From assembly GCF_036373705.1 (NCBI RefSeq), contig NC_089851.1, positions 60,559,850 to 60,623,849 of the forward strand: a DNA stretch of 64,000 bases. Direction: 5' to 3'. The DNA comes from Amia ocellicauda (Eukaryota; Chordata; Actinopteri; Amiiformes; Amiidae). The position numbers were made by a program, and so were the translations under genes. Shown here one piece after another: positions 9,410 to 25,290 of the stretch. The notes below the pieces were generated by a model that worked only from the letters and a program-made list of their open reading frames with translations, was not told where the DNA came from and ran no database searches. Numbering within the stretch: position 1 is the stretch's first letter; each line of letters begins with the position of its first letter.

Positions 9410-11583
9410 CTCTCCCAATGGTCAGTAGCATAGTAGCATAACAGCAGATCACGGACCACTGTCAATCAGATGCTTGCCTTGCCGTCCATCCATCTATCTA
9501 TCTATCTATCTATGACTCTTGATATCTAACTCTCTTGCTTGCTATCGCTCCCCCAATGGTCAGTAGCATTGTAGCATAACAGCAGATCACGGACCACTGT
9601 CAATCAGATGCTTGCCTTGCCGTCCATCCATCTATCTATCTATCTATCTATGACTCTTGATATCTAACTCTCTTGCTTGCTATCGCTCCCCCAATGGTCA
9701 GTAGCATTGTAGCATAACAGCAGATCACGGACCACTGTCAATCAGATGCTTGCCTTGCCGTCCATCCATCCATCTATCTATCTATCTATCTATCTATGAC
9801 TCTCGATATCTAACTCTCTTGCTTGCTATCGCTCCCCCAATGGTCAGTAGCATAGTAGCAAAACAGCAGATCACGGACCACTGTCAATCAGATGCTTGCC
9901 TTGCCGTCCATCCATCCATCTATCTATCTATCTATCTATCTATCTATGACTCTCGATATCTAACTCTCTAGCTTGCTATCGCTCCCCCAATGGTCAGTAG
10001 CATAGTAGCATAACAGCAGATCACGGACCACTGTCAATCAGATGCTTGCCTTGCCGTCCATCCATCCATCTATCTATCTATCTATCTGTCTATGACTCTC
10101 GATATCTAACTCTCTTGCTTGCAATCGCTTCCCCAATGTTCAGTAGCATAGTAGCATAACAGCAGATCACGGACCACTGTCAATCAGATGCTTGCATTGC
10201 CGTCCATCCATCCATCCATCTATCTATCTATCTATCTATGACTCTCGATATCTAACTCTCTTGCTTGCTATCGCTCCCCCAATGGTCAGTAGCATAGTAG
10301 CATAACAGCAGATCACGGACCACTGTCAATCAGATGCTTGCCTTGTCGTCCATCCATCCATCTATCTATCTATCTATCTATGACTCTCGATATCTAACTC
10401 TCTTGCTTGCTATCGCTCCCCCAATGGTCAGTAGCATTGTAGCATAACATCAGATCACGGACCACTGTCAATCAGATGCTTGCCTTGCCGTCCATCCATC
10501 CATCCATCTATCTATCTATCTGTCTATGACTCTCGATATCTTACTATCTTGCTTGCTATCGCTCCCCCAATGGTCAGTAGCATAGTAGCATAACAGCAGA
10601 TCACGGACCACTGTCAATCAGATGCTTGCCTTGCCGTCCATCCATCCATCTATCTATATATCTATATAGCTATCTATCTAGCTATATAGCTAGCTATCGA
10701 TCTATGACTCTCAATATCTAACTCTCTTGCTTGCTATCGCTCCCCCAATGGTCAGTAGCATAGTAGCATAACATCAGATCACGGACCAATGTCAATCAGA
10801 TGCTTGCCTTGCCGTCCATCCATCCATCTATCTATCTATCTATCTATGACTCTCGATATCTAACTCTCTTGCTTGCTATCGCTCCCCCAATGGTCAGTAG
10901 CATAGTAGCAAAACAGCAGATCATGGACCAAAGTCAATCAGATGCTTGCCTTGCCGTCCATCCATCCATCTATCAATCTCTCTATCTATGACTCTCGATA
11001 TCTAACTCTCTTACTTGCTATCGCTCCTCCAATGGTCAGTAGCATAGTAGCATAACAGCAGATCACGGACCACTGTCATTCAGATGCTTGCCTTGCCGTC
11101 CATCCATCTATATATCTATCTATCTATCTATCTATGACTCTCGATATCTAACTCTCTTGCTTGCTATCGCTCCCCCAATGGTCAGTAGCATAGTAGCATA
11201 ACAGCAGATCACGGACCACTGTCAATCAGATGCTTGCCTTGCCATCCATCCATCCATCTATCTATCTATCTATCTATGACTCTCGATATCTAACTCTCTT
11301 GCTTCCTATCGCTCCCCCAATGGTCAGTAGCATAGTAGCATAACAAAAGATCAGGGACCACTGTCAATCAGATGCTTGCCTTGTCGTCCATCCATCCATC
11401 TCTCTATCTATCTATATAGCTATCTATCTAGCTATATAGCTAGCTATCGATCTATGACTCTCAATATCTAACTCTCTTGCTTGCTATCGTTCCCCCAATG
11501 GTCAGTAGCATAGTAGCATAACATCAGATCACGGACCAATGTCAATCAGATGCTTGCCTTGCCGTCCATCCATCCATCCATCC

Positions 11584-11621
<38 letters not shown>

Positions 11622-13640
11622 GACTCTCGATATCTAACTCGCTTGCTATCGCTCCCCCAAAGGTCAGTAGCATAGAAGCATAACAGCAGATCACGGACCA
11701 CTGTCTATCAGATGCTTGCCTTGCCGTCCATCCATCCATCTATCTATCTATCTATCTATGACTCTCGATATCTAACTCTCTTGCTTCCTGTCGCTCCCCC
11801 AATGGTCAGTAGCATAGTAGCATAACAAAAGATCAGGGTCCACTGTCAATCAGATGCTTGCCTTGCCGTCCATCCATCTATATATCTATCTATCTATCTA
11901 TCTATCTATGACTCTCGATATCTAACTCTCTTGCTTGCTATCGCTCCCCCAATGGTCAGTAGCATAGTAGCATAACAGCTGATCACGGACCACTGTAAAT
12001 CAGATTCTTGCCTTGCCGTCCATCCATCCATCCATCTATCTATCTATCTATCTATGACTCTCGATATCTAACTCTCTTGCTTGCTATCGCTCCCCCAATG
12101 GTCAGTAGCATAGTAGCATAACAAAAGATCTGGGACCACTGTCAATCAGATGCTTGCCTTGTCGTCCATCCATCCATCTATCTATCTATCTATCTATCTA
12201 TCTATGACTCTCAATATCTAAGTCTCTTGCTTGCTATCGCTCTCCCAATGGTCAGTAGCATAGTAGCATAACAGCAGATCACGGACCACTGTCAATCAGA
12301 TGCTTGCCTTGCCGTCCATCCATCTATCTATCTATCTATCTATGACTCTTGATATCTAACTCTCTTGCTTGCTATCGCTCCCCCAATGGTCAGTAGCATT
12401 GTAGCATAACAGCAGATCACGGACCACTGTCAATCAGATGCTTGCCTTGCCGTCCATCCATCTATCTATCTATCTATCTATGACTCTTGATATCTAACTC
12501 TCTTGCTTGCTATCGCTCCCCCAATGGTCAGTAGCATTGTAGCATAACAGCAGATCACGGACCACTGTCAATCAGATGCTTGCCTTGCAGTCCATCCATC
12601 CATCTATCTATCTATCTATCTATCTATGACTCTCGATATCTAACTCTCTTGCTTGCTATCGCTCCCCCAATGGTCAGTAGCATAGTAGCAAAACAGCAGA
12701 TCACGGACCACTGTCAATCAGATGCTTGCCTTGCCGTCCATCCATCCATCTATCTATCTATCTATCTATCTATCTATGACTCTCGATATCTAACTCTCTA
12801 GCTTGCTATCGCTCCCCCAATGGTCAGTAGCATAGTAGCATAACAGCAGATCACGGACCACTGTCAATCAGATGCTTGCCTTGCCGTCCATCCATCCATC
12901 TATCTATCTATCTATCTATCTGTCTATGACTCTCGATATCTAACTCTCTTGCTTGCAATCGCTTCCCCAATGTTCAGTAGCATAGTAGCATAACAGCAGA
13001 TCACGGACCACTGTCAATCAGATGCTTGCATTGCCGTCCATCCATCCATCCATCTATCTATCTATCTATCTATGACTCTCGATATCTAACTCTCTTGCTT
13101 GCTATCGCTCCCCCAATGGTCAGTAGCATAGTAGCATAACAGCAGATCACGGACCACTGTCAATCAGATGCTTGCCTTGTCGTCCATCCATCCATCTATC
13201 TATCTATCTATCTATGACTCTCGATATCTAACTCTCTTGCTTGCTATCGCTCCCCCAATGGTCAGTAGCATTGTAGCATAACATCAGATCACGGACCACT
13301 GTCAATCAGATGCTTGCCTTGCCGTCCATCCATCCATCCATCTATCTATCTATCTGTCTATGACTCTCGATATCTTACTATCTTGCTTGCTATCGCTCCC
13401 CCAATGGTCAGTAGCATAGTAGCATAACAGCAGATCACGGACCACTGTCAATCAGATGCTTGCCTTGCCGTCCATCCATCCATCTATCTATATATCTATA
13501 TAGCTATCTATCTAGCTATATAGCTAGCTATCGATCTATGACTCTCAATATCTAACTCTCTTGCTTGCTATCGCTCCCCCAATGGTCAGTAGCATAGTAG
13601 CATAACATCAGATCACGGACCAATGTCAATCAGATGCTTG
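9410..13640. repeat. Duplicated satellite segment, offset about 2.83 kb
   Basis: The run at about 9,410-10,790 reappears at about 12,241-13,620 with the same order of private variants, including TCTCCCAATGGTC, TTGCATTGCCGTC and the TATATAGCTA-rich core. Offsets are about 2,830 at both ends, which points to one block duplication. Confidence 0.8.
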
Positions 13641-13683
13641 CCTTGCCGTCCATCCATCCATCCATCTATCTATCTATCTATCA

Positions 13684-13714
<31 letters not shown>

Positions 13715-14039
13715 AATGACTATCGATATCTAACTCTCTTGCTTGCTATCGCTCCCCCAATGGTCAGTAGCATAGTAGCATAACAGCAGATCACGGACCA
13801 CTGTCAATCAGATGCTTGCCTTGCCGTCCATCCATCTATCTATCTATCTATCTATGACTCTTGATATCTAACTCTCTTGCTTGCTATCGCTCCCCCAATG
13901 GTCAGTAGCATAGTAGCATAACAGCAGATCACGGACCACTGTCAATCAGATGCTTGCCTTGCAGTCCATCCGTCCATCTATCTATCTATCTATCTATGAC
14001 TCTCGATATCTAACTCTCTTGCTTGCTATCGCTCCCCCA

Positions 14040-14117
14040 ATGGTCAGTAGCATAGTAGCATAACAGCAGATCACGGACCACTGTCAATCAGATGCTTGCC
14101 TTGCCGTCCATCCATCC

Positions 14118-14159
<42 letters not shown>

Positions 14160-14417
14160 GACTCTCGATATCTAACTCGCTTGCTATCGCTCCCCCAAAG
14201 GTCAGTAGCATAGAAGCATAACAGCAGGTCACGGACCACTGTCAATCAGATGCTTGCCTTGCTGTCCATCCATCCATCTATCTATCTATCAATCTATGAC
14301 TCTTGATATCTCACTCTCTTGCTTGCTATCGCTCCCCCAATGGTCAGTAGCATAGTAGCATAACAGCAGATCACGGACCACTGTCAATCAGATGCTTGCC
14401 TTGCCGTCCATCCATCC

Positions 14418-14459
<42 letters not shown>

Positions 14460-14640
14460 GACTCTCGATATCTAACTCGCTTGCTATCGCTCCCCCAAAG
14501 GTCAGTAGCATAGAAGCATAACAGCAGGTCACGGACCACTGTCAATCAGATGCTTGCCTTGCTGTCCATCCATCCATCTATCTATCTATCAATCTATGAC
14601 TCTTGATATCTCACTCTCTTGCTTGCTATCGCTCCCCCAA
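14040..14640. repeat. Two-unit satellite dimer duplicated in tandem
   Basis: A block of about 300 bp, two satellite units with CTCGCTTGC and GCTGTCCATCC variants, occurs twice head to tail with no difference visible by eye, so the duplication is recent. Confidence 0.8.
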
Positions 14641-17599
14641 TGGTCAGTAGCATAGTAGCATAACAGCAGATCACGGACCACTGTCAATCAGATGCTTGCC
14701 TTGCCGTCCATCCATCCATCTATCTATCTATCTATCAATGACTATCGATATCTAACTCTCTTGCTTGCTATCGCTCCCCCAATGGTCAGTAGCATAGTAG
14801 CATAACAGCAGATCACGGACCACTGTCAATCAGATGCTTGCCTTGCCGTCCATCCATCTATCTATCTATCTATCTATGACTCTTGATATCTAACTGTCTT
14901 GCTTGCTATCGCTCCCCCAATGGTCAGTCGCATTGTAGCATAACAGCAGATCACGGACCACTGTCAATCAGATGCTTGCCTTGCCGTCCATCCATCCATC
15001 TATCTATCTATCTATCTATCTATGACTCTCGATATCTAACTCTGTTGCTTGCTATCGCTCCCCCAATGGTCAGTAGCATAGTAGCATAACAGCAGATCAC
15101 GGACCACTGTCAATCAGATGCTTGCCTTGCAGTCCATCCATCCATCCAACTATCTATCTATCTATCTATGACTCTCAATATCTAACTCTCTTGCTTGCTA
15201 TCGCTCCCCCAATGGTCAGTAGCATAGTAGCGTAACAAAAGATCAGGGACCACTGTCAATCAGATGCTTGCCTTGTCGTCCATCCATCCATCTATCTATC
15301 TATCTATCTATGACTCTCGATATCTAACTCTCTTGCTTCCTATCGCTCCCCCAATGGTCAGTAGCATAGTAGCATAACAAAAGATCAGGGACCACTGTCA
15401 ATCAGATGCTTGCCTTGCCGTCCATCCATCTATATATCTATCTATCTATCTATCTATGACTCTCGATATCTAACTCTCTTGCTTGCTATCGCTCCCCCAA
15501 TGGTCAGTAGCATAGTAGCATAACAAAAGATCTGGGACCACTGTCAATCAGATGCTTGCCTTGTCGTCCATCCATCCATCTATCTATCTATCTATCTATG
15601 ACTCTCAATATCTAACTCTCTTGCTTGCTATCGCTCCCCCAATGTTCAGTAGCATAGTAGCATAACAGCAGATCACGGACCACTGTCAATCAGATGCTTG
15701 CCTTGCCATCCATCCATCCATCTATCTATCTATCTATCTATGACTCTCGATATCTAACTCTCTTGCTTGCTATCGCTCCCCCAATGGTCAGTAGCATAGT
15801 AGCAAAACAGCAGATCATGGACCAAAGTCAATCAGATGCTTGCCTTGCCGTCCATCCATCCATCTATCAATCTCTCTATCTATGACTCTCGATATCTAAC
15901 TCTCTTACTTGCTATCGCTCCCCCAATGGTCAGTAGCATAGTAGCATAACAGCAGATCACGGACCACTGTCATTCAGATGCTTGCCTTGCCGTCCATCCA
16001 TCTATATATCTATCTATCTATCTATCTATGACTCTCGATATCTAACTCTCTTGCTTGCTATCGCTCCCCCAATGGTCAGTAGCATAGTAGCATAACAGCA
16101 GATCACGGACCACTGTCAATCAGATGCTTGCCTTGCAGTCCATCCATCCATCCATCTATCTATCTATCTATCTATGACTCTCAATATCTAACTCTCTTGC
16201 TTGCTATCGCTCCCCAATGTTCAATAGCATAGTAGCATAACTGCAGATCACGGACCACTGTCAATCAGATGCTTGCCTTGCCATCCATCCATCCATCTAT
16301 CTATCTATCTATCTATGACTCTCGATATCTAACTCTCTTGCTTCCTATCGCTCCCCCAATGGTCAGTAGCATAGTAGCATAACAAAAGATCAGGGACCAC
16401 TGTCAATCAGATGCTTGCCTTGTCGTCCATCCATCCATCTATCTATCTATCTATATAGCTATCTATCTAGCTATATAGCTAGCTATCGATCTATGACTCT
16501 CAATATCTAACTCTCTTGCTTGCTATCGTTCCCCCAATGGTCAGTAGCATAGTAGCATAACATCAGATCACGGACCAATGTCAATCAGATGCTTGCCTTG
16601 CCGTCCATCCATCCATCTATCTATCTATCTATCTATGACTCTCGATATCTAACTCTCTTGCTTGCTATCGCTCCCCCAATGGTCAGTAGCATAGTAGCAT
16701 AACAGCAGATCACGGTCCACTGTCAATCAGATGCTTGCCTTGCCGTCCATCCATCTATATATCTATCTATCTATCTATCTATGACTCTCGATATCTAACT
16801 CTGTTGCTTGCTATCGCTCCCCCAATGGTCAGTAGCATAGTAGCATAACAGCAGATCACGGACCACTGTCAATCAGATGCTTGCCTTGCAGTCCATCCAT
16901 CCATCCATCTATCTATCTATCTATCTATGACTCTCAATATCTAACTCTCTTGCTTGCTATCGCTCCCCCAATGGTCAGTAGCATAGTAGCATAACAAAAG
17001 ATCAGGGACCACTGTCAATCAGATGCTTGCCTTGTCGTCCATCCATCCATCTATCTATCTATCTATCTATGACTCTCGATATCTAACTCTCTTGCTTCCT
17101 ATCGCTCCCCCAATGGTCAGTAGCATAGTAGCATAACAAAAGATCAGGGACCACTGTCAATCAGATGCTTGCCTTGCCGTCCATCCATCTATATATCTAT
17201 CTATCTATCTATCTATGACTCTCGATATCTAACTCTCTTGCTTGCTATCGCTCCCCCAATGGTCAGTAGCATAGTAGCATAACAGCTGATCACGGACCAC
17301 TGTAAATCAGATTCTTGCCTTGCCGTCCATCCATCCATCCATCTATCTATCTATCTATCTATGACTCTCGATATCTAACTCTCTTGCTTGCTATCGCTCC
17401 CCCAATGGTCAGTAGCATAGTAGCATAACAAAAGATCTGGGACCACTGTCAATCAGATGCTTGCCTTGTCGTCCATCCATCCATCTATCTATCTATCTAT
17501 CTATCTATCTATGACTCTCAATATCTAAGTCTCTTGCATGCTATCGCTCCCCCAATGTTCAGTAGCATAGTAGCATAACAGCAGATCACGGACCACTGT

Positions 17600-18536
17600 C
17601 AATCAGATGCTTGCCTTGCCATCCATCCATCCATCTATCTATCTATCTATCTATGACTCTCGATATTTAACTCTCTTGCTTGCTATCGCTCCCCCAATGG
17701 TCAGTAGCATAGTAGCAAAACAGCAGATCATGGACCAAAGTCAATCAGATGCTTGCCTTGCCGTCCATCCATCCATCTATCAATCTCTCTATCTATGACT
17801 CTCGATATCTAACTCTCCTACTTGCTATCGCTCCCCCAATGGTCAGTAGCATAGTAGCATAACAGCAGATCACGGACCACTGTCATTCAGATGCTTGCCT
17901 TGCCGTCCATCCATCTATATATCTATCTATCTATCTATCTATGACTGTCGATATCTAACTCTCTTGCTTCCTATCGCTCCCCCAATGGTCAGTAGCATAG
18001 TAGCATAACAGCAGATCACGGACCACTGTCAATCAGATGCTTGCATTGCAGTCCATCCATCCATCCATCTATCTATCTATATATCTATCTATGACTCTCA
18101 ATATCTAACTCTCTTGCTTGCTATCGCTCCCCCAATGTTCAATAGCATAGTAGCATAACTGCAGATCACGGACCACTGTCAATCAGATGCTTGCCTTGCC
18201 ATCCATCCATCCATCTATCTATCTATCTATCTATGACTCTCGATATCTAACTCTCTTGCTTCCTATCGCTCCCCCAATGGTCAGTAGCATAGTAGCATAA
18301 CAAAAGATCGGGGACCACTGTCAAACTGATGCTTGCCTTGTCGTCCATCCATCCATCTATCTATCTATCTATATAGCTATCTATCTAGCTATATAGCTAG
18401 CTATCGATCTATGACTCTCAATATCTAACTCTCTTGCTTGCTATCGTTCCCCCAATGGTCAGTAGCATAGTAGCATAACATCAGATCACGGACCAATGTC
18501 AATCAGATGCTTGCCTTGCCGTACATCCATCCATCC

Positions 18537-18570
<34 letters not shown>

Positions 18571-19436
18571 GACTCTCGATATCTAACTCGCTTGCTATCG
18601 CTCCCCCAAAGGTCATTAGCATAGAAGCATAACAGCAGATTACGGACCACTGTCAATCAGATGCTTGCCTTGCCGTCCATCCATCCATCTATCTATCTAT
18701 CTATCTATGACTCTTGATATCTCACTCTCTTGCTTGCTATCGCTCCCCCAATGGTCAGTAGCATAGTAGCATAACAGCAGATCACGGACCACTGTCAATC
18801 AGATGCTTGCCTTGCCGTCCATCCATCCATCTATCTATCTATCTATCAATGACTATCGATATCTAACTCTCTTGCTTGCTATCGCTCCCTCAATGGTCAG
18901 TAGCATAGTAGCATAACAGCAGATCACGGACCACTGTCAATCAGATGCTTGCCTTGCCGTCCATCCATCTATCTATCTATATATCTATGACTCTTGATAT
19001 CTAACTGTCTTGCTTGCTATCGCTCCCCCAATGGTCAGTCGCATTGTAGCATAACAGCAGATCACGGACCACTGTCAATCAGATGCTTGCCTTGCCGTCC
19101 ATCCATCTATATATCTATCTATCTATCTATCTATGACTCTCGATATCTAACTCTCTTGCTTGCTATCGCTCCCCCAATGGTCAGTAGCATAGTAGCATAA
19201 CAAAAGATCAGGGACCACTGTCAAACAGATGCTTGCCTTGTCGTCCATCCATCCATCTATCTATCTATCTATATAGCTATCTATCTAGCTATATAGCTAG
19301 CTATCGATCTATGACTCTCAATATCTAACTCTCTTGCTTGCTATCGTTCCCCCAATGGTCAGTAGCATAGTAGCATAACATCAGATCACGGACCAATGTC
19401 AATCAGATGCTTGCCTTGCCGTACATCCATCCATCC

Positions 19437-19482
<46 letters not shown>

Positions 19483-21046
19483 GACTCTCGATATCTAACT
19501 CGCTTGCTATCGCTCCCCCAAAGGTCATTAGCATAGAAGCATAACAGCAGATTACGGACCACTGTCAATCAGATGCTTGCCTTGCCGTCCATCCATCCAT
19601 CTATCTATCTATCTATCTATGACTCTTGATATCTCACTCTCTTGCTTGCTATCGCTCCCCCAATGGTCAGTAGCATAGTAGCATAACAGCAGATCACGGA
19701 CCACTGTCAATCAGATGCTTGCCTTGCCGTCCATCCATCCATCTATCTATCTATCTATCAATGACTATCGATATCTAACTCTCTTGCTTGCTATCGCTCC
19801 CTCAATGGTCAGTAGCATAGTAGCATAACAGCAGATCACGGACCACTGTCAATCAGATGCTTGCCTTGCCGTCCATCCATCTATCTATCTATATATCTTT
19901 GACTCTTGATATCTAACTGTCTTGCTTGCTATCGCTCCCCCAATGGTCAGTCGCATTGTAGCATAACAGCAGATCACGGACCACTGTCAATCAGATGCTT
20001 GCCTTGCCGTCCATCCATCCATCTATCTATCTATCTATCTATGACTCTCGATATCTAACTCTCTTGCTTGCTATCGCTCCCCCAATGGTCAGTAGCATAG
20101 TAGCATAACAGCAGATCACGGACCACTGTCAATCAGATGCTTGCCTTGCCGTCCATCCATCTATATATCTATCTATCTATCTATCTATGACTCTCGATAT
20201 TTAACTCTCTTGCTTGCTATCGCTCCCCCAATGGTCAGTAGTATAGTAGCATAACAGCAGATCACGGACCACTGTCAATCAGATGCTTGCCTTGCAGTCC
20301 ATCCATCCATCCATCTATCTATCTATCTATCTATGACTCTCAATATCTAACTCTCTTGCTTGCTATCGCTCCCCCAATGTTCAATAGCATAGTAGCATAA
20401 CTGCAGATCACGGACCACTGTCAATCAGATGCTTGCCTTGCCATCCATCCATCCATCTATCTATCTATCTATCTATGACTCTCGATATCTAACTCTCTTG
20501 CTTCCTATCGCTCCCCCAATGGTCAGTAGCATAGTAGCATAACAAAAGATCAGGGACCACTGTCAATCAGATGCTTGCCTTGTCGTCCATCCATCCATGT
20601 ATCTATCTATCTATCTATCTATGACTCTCGATATCTAACTCTCTTGCTTGCTATCGCTCCCCCAATGGTCAGTAGCATAGTAGCATAACAGCTGATCACG
20701 GACCACTGTAAATCAGATTCTTGCCTTGCCGTCCATCCATCCATCCATCCATCTATCTATCTATCTATCTATGACTCTCGATATCTAACTCTCTTGCTTG
20801 CTATCACTCCCCCAATGGTCAGTAGCATAGTAGCATAACAAAGGATCAGGGACCACTGTCAATCAGATGCTTGCCTTGTCGTCCATCCATCCATCTATCT
20901 ATCTATCTATCTATCTATCTATGACTCTCAATATCTAACTCTCTTGCTTGCTATCGTTCCCCCAATGGTCAGTAGCATAGTAGCATAACATCAGATCACG
21001 GACCAATGTCAATCAGATGCTTGCCTTGCCGTCCATCCATCCATCC

Positions 21047-21100
<54 letters not shown>

Positions 21101-22980
21101 GACTCTCGATATCTAACTCGCTTGCTATCGCTCCCCCAAAGGTCAGTAGCATAGAAGCATAACAGCAGATCACGGACCACTGTCAATCAGATGCTTGCCT
21201 TGCCGTCCATCCATCCATCTATCTATCTATCTATCTATGACTCTTGATATCTCACTCTCTTGCTTGCTATCGCTCCCCCAATGGTCAGTAGCATAGTAGC
21301 ATAACAGCAGATCACGGAATACTGTCAATCAGATGCTTGCCTTGCCGTCCATCCATCTATCTATCTATCTATCTATGACTCTTGATATCTAACTGTCTTG
21401 CTTGCTATCGCTCCCCCAATTGTCAGTCGCATTGTAGCATAACAGCAGATCACGGACCACTGTCAATCAGATGCTTGCCTTGCCGTCCATCCATCCATCT
21501 ATCTATCTATCTATCTATGACTCTCGATATCTAACTCTCTTGCTTGCTATCGCTCCCCCAATGGTCAGTAGCATAGTAGCATAACAGCAGATCACGGACC
21601 ACTGTCAATCAGATGCTTGCCTTGCCGTCCATCCATCTATATATCTATCTATCTATCTATCTATGACTCTCGATATCTAACTCTCTTGCTTGCTATCGCT
21701 CCCCCAATGGTCAGTAGCATAGTAGCATAACAAAAGATCTGGGACCACTGTCAATCAGATGCTTGCCTTGTCGTCCATCCATCCATCTATCTATCTATCT
21801 ATCTATGACTCTCGATATCTAACTCTCTTGCTTGCTATCGCTCCCCCAATGGTCAGTAGCATAGTAGCATAACAAAAGATCTGGGACCACTGTCAATCAG
21901 ATGCTTGCCTTGTCGTCCATCCATCCATCTATCTATCTATCTATCTATCTATCTATGACTCTCAATATCTAAGTCTCTTGCTTGCTATCGCTCCCCCAAT
22001 GTTCAGTAGCATAGTAGCATAACAGCAGATCACGGACCACTGTCAATCAGATGCTTGCCTTGCCATCCATCCATCCATCTATCTATCTATCTATCTATGA
22101 CTCTCGATATTTAACTCTCTTGCTTGCTATCGCTCCCCCAATGGTCAGTAGCATAGTAGCAAAACAGCAGATCATGGACCAAAGTCAATCAGATGCTTGC
22201 CTTGCCGTCCATCCATCCATCTATCAATCTCTCTATCTATGACTCTCGATATCTAACTCTCCTACTTGCTATCGCTCCCCCAATGGTCAGTAGCATAGTA
22301 GCATAACAGCAGATCACGGACCACTGTCATTCAGATGCTTGCCTTGCCGTCCATCCATCTATATATCTATCTATCTATCTATCTATGACTCTCGATATCT
22401 AACTCTCTTGCTTCCTATCGCTCCCCCAATGGTCAGTAGCATAGTAGCATAACAGCAGATCACGGACCACTGTCAATCAGATGCTTGCATTGCAGTCCAT
22501 CCATCCATCCATCTATCTATCTATCTATCTATCTATGACTCTCAATATCTAACTCTCTTGCTTACTATCGCTCCCCCAATGTTCAATAGCATAGTAGCAT
22601 AACTGCAGATCACGGACCACTGTCAATCAGATGCTTGCCTTGCCATCCATCCATCCATCTATCTATCTATCTATCTATGACTCTCGATATCAAACTCTCT
22701 TGCTTCCTATCGCTCCCCCAATGGTCAGTAGCATAGTAGCATAACAAAAGATCAGGGACCACTGTCAAACAGATGCTTGCCTTGTCGTCCATCCATCCAT
22801 CTATCTATCTATCTATTTAGCTATCTATCTAGCTATATAGCTAGCTATCGATCTATGACTCTCAATATCTAACTCTCTTGCTTGCTATCGTTCCCCCAAT
22901 GGTCAGTAGCATAGTAGCATAACATCAGATCACGGACCAATGTCAATCAGATGCTTGCCTTGCCGTACATCCATCCATCC

Positions 22981-23034
<54 letters not shown>

Positions 23035-24597
23035 GACTCTCGATATCTAACTCGCTTGCTATCGCTCCCCCAAAGGTCATTAGCATAGAAGCATAACAGC
23101 AGATTACGGACCACTGTCAATCAGATGCTTGCCTTGCCGTCCATCCATCCATCTATCTATCTATCTATCTATGACTCTTGATATCTCACTCTCTTGCTTG
23201 CTATCGCTCCCCCAATGGTCAGTAGCATAGTAGCATAACAGCAGATCACGGACCACTGTCAATCAGATGCTTGCCTTGCCGTCCATCCATCCATCTATCT
23301 ATCTATCTATCAATGACTATCGATATCTAACTCTCTTGCTTGCTATCGCTCCCTCAATGGTCAGTAGCATAGTAGCATAACAGCAGATCACGGACCACTG
23401 TCAATCAGATGCTTGCCTTGCCGTCCATCCATCTATCTATCTATATATCTATGACTCTTGATATCTAACTGTCTTGCTTGCTATCGCTCCCCCAATGGTC
23501 AGTCGCATTGTAGCATAACAGCAGATCACGGACCACTGTCAATCAGATGCTTGCCTTGCCGTCCATCCATCCATCTATCTATCTATCTATCTATGACTCT
23601 CGATATCTAACTCTCTTGCTTGCTATCGCTCCCCCAATGGTCAGTAGCATAGTAGCATAACAGCAGATCACGGACCACTGTCAATCAGATGCTTGCCTTG
23701 CCGTCCATCCATCTATATATCTATCTATCTATCTATCTATGACTCTCGATATCTAACTCTCTTGCTTGCTATCGCTCCCCCAATGGTCAGTAGTATAGTA
23801 GCATAACAGCAGATCACGGACCACTGTCAATCAGATGCTTGCCTTGCAGTCCATCCATCCATCCATCTATCTATCTATCTATCTATGACTCTCAATATCT
23901 AACTCTCTTGCTTGCTATCGCTCCCCCAATGTTCAATTGCATAGTAGCATAACTGCAGATCACGGACCACTGTCAATCAGATGCTTGCCTTGCCATCCAT
24001 CCATCCATCTATCTATCTATCTATCTATGACTCTCGATATCTAACTCTATGGTTCCTATCGCTCCCCCAATGGTCAGTAGCATAGTAGCATAACAAAAGA
24101 TCAGGGACCACTGTCAATCAGATGCTTGCCTTGTCGTCCATCCATCCATGTATCTATCTATCTATCTATCTATGACTCTCGATATCTAACTCTCTTGCTT
24201 GCTATCGCTCCCCCAATGGTCAGTAGCATAGTAGCATAACAGCTGATCACGGACCACTGTAAATCAGATTCTTGCCTTGCCGTCCATCCATCCATCCATC
24301 CATCTATCTATCTATCTATCTATGACTCTCGATATCTAACTCTCTTGCTTGCTATCACTCCCCCAATGGTCAGTAGCATAGTAGCATAACAAAGGATCAG
24401 GGACCACTGTCAATCAGATGCTTGCCTTGTCGTCCATCCATCCATCTATCTATCTATCTATCTATCTATCTATGACTCTCAATATCTAACTCTCTTGCTT
24501 GCTATCGTTCCCCCAATGGTCAGTAGCATAGTAGCATAACATCAGATCACGGACCAATGTCAATCAGATGCTTGCCTTGCCGTCCATCCATCCATCC

Positions 24598-24647
<50 letters not shown>

Positions 24648-25290
24648 GACTCTCGATATCTAACTCGCTTGCTATCGCTCCCCCAAAGGTCAGTAGCATA
24701 GAAGCATAACAGCAGATCACGGACCACTGTCAATCAGATGCTTGCCTTGCCGTCCATCCATCCATCTATCTATCTATCTATCTATGACTCTTGATATCTC
24801 ACTCTCTTGCTTGCTATCGCTCCCCCAATGGTCAGTAGCATAGTAGCATAACAGCAGATCACGGAATACTGTCAATCAGATGCTTGCCTTGCCGTCCATC
24901 CATCTATCTATCTATCTATCTATGACTCTTGATATCTAACTGTCTTGCTTGCTATCGCTCCCCCAATTGTCAGTCGCATTGTAGCATAACAGCAGATCAC
25001 GGACCACTGTCAATCAGATGCTTGCCTTGCCGTCCATCCATCCATCTATCTATCTATCTATCTATGACTCTCGATATCTAACTCTCTTGCTTGCTATCGC
25101 TCCCCCAATGGTCAGTAGCATAGTAGCATAACAGCAGATCACGGACCACTGTCAATCAGATGCTTGCCTTGCCGTCCATCCATCTATATATCTATCTATC
25201 TATCTATCTATGACTCTCGATATCTAACTCTCTTGCTTGCTATCGCTCCCCCAATGGTCAGTAGCATAGTAGCATAACAGCAGATCATGG
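17600..25290. repeat. Nested higher-order satellite repeats
   Basis: The run 19,200-21,720 is repeated at 22,745-25,265 (offset about 3,545-3,550). The run 17,600-18,300 is repeated at 22,050-22,745 (offset about 4,444). The run 18,300-19,200 is also a tandem copy of 19,200-20,100 (about 906 bp). Landmarks include CAAACAGATGC, CATTAGCATAGAAGC and CATCCATGTATC. Confidence 0.78.

Larger units (their letters stand above)
4657..10340. repeat. Tandem segmental duplication of about 2.2 kb
   Basis: Each unit is a satellite block plus a full module. The tRNA-Thr(AGT) genes recur at 4,733, 6,988 and 9,192, spacings of 2,255 and 2,204 bp. Private variants recur in order in each copy (GCAAAACAGCAG, GTTTATC-type core changes, TTTTGCTTGCAATCGC). 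The third copy diverges after about 10.3 kb. Confidence 0.88.
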
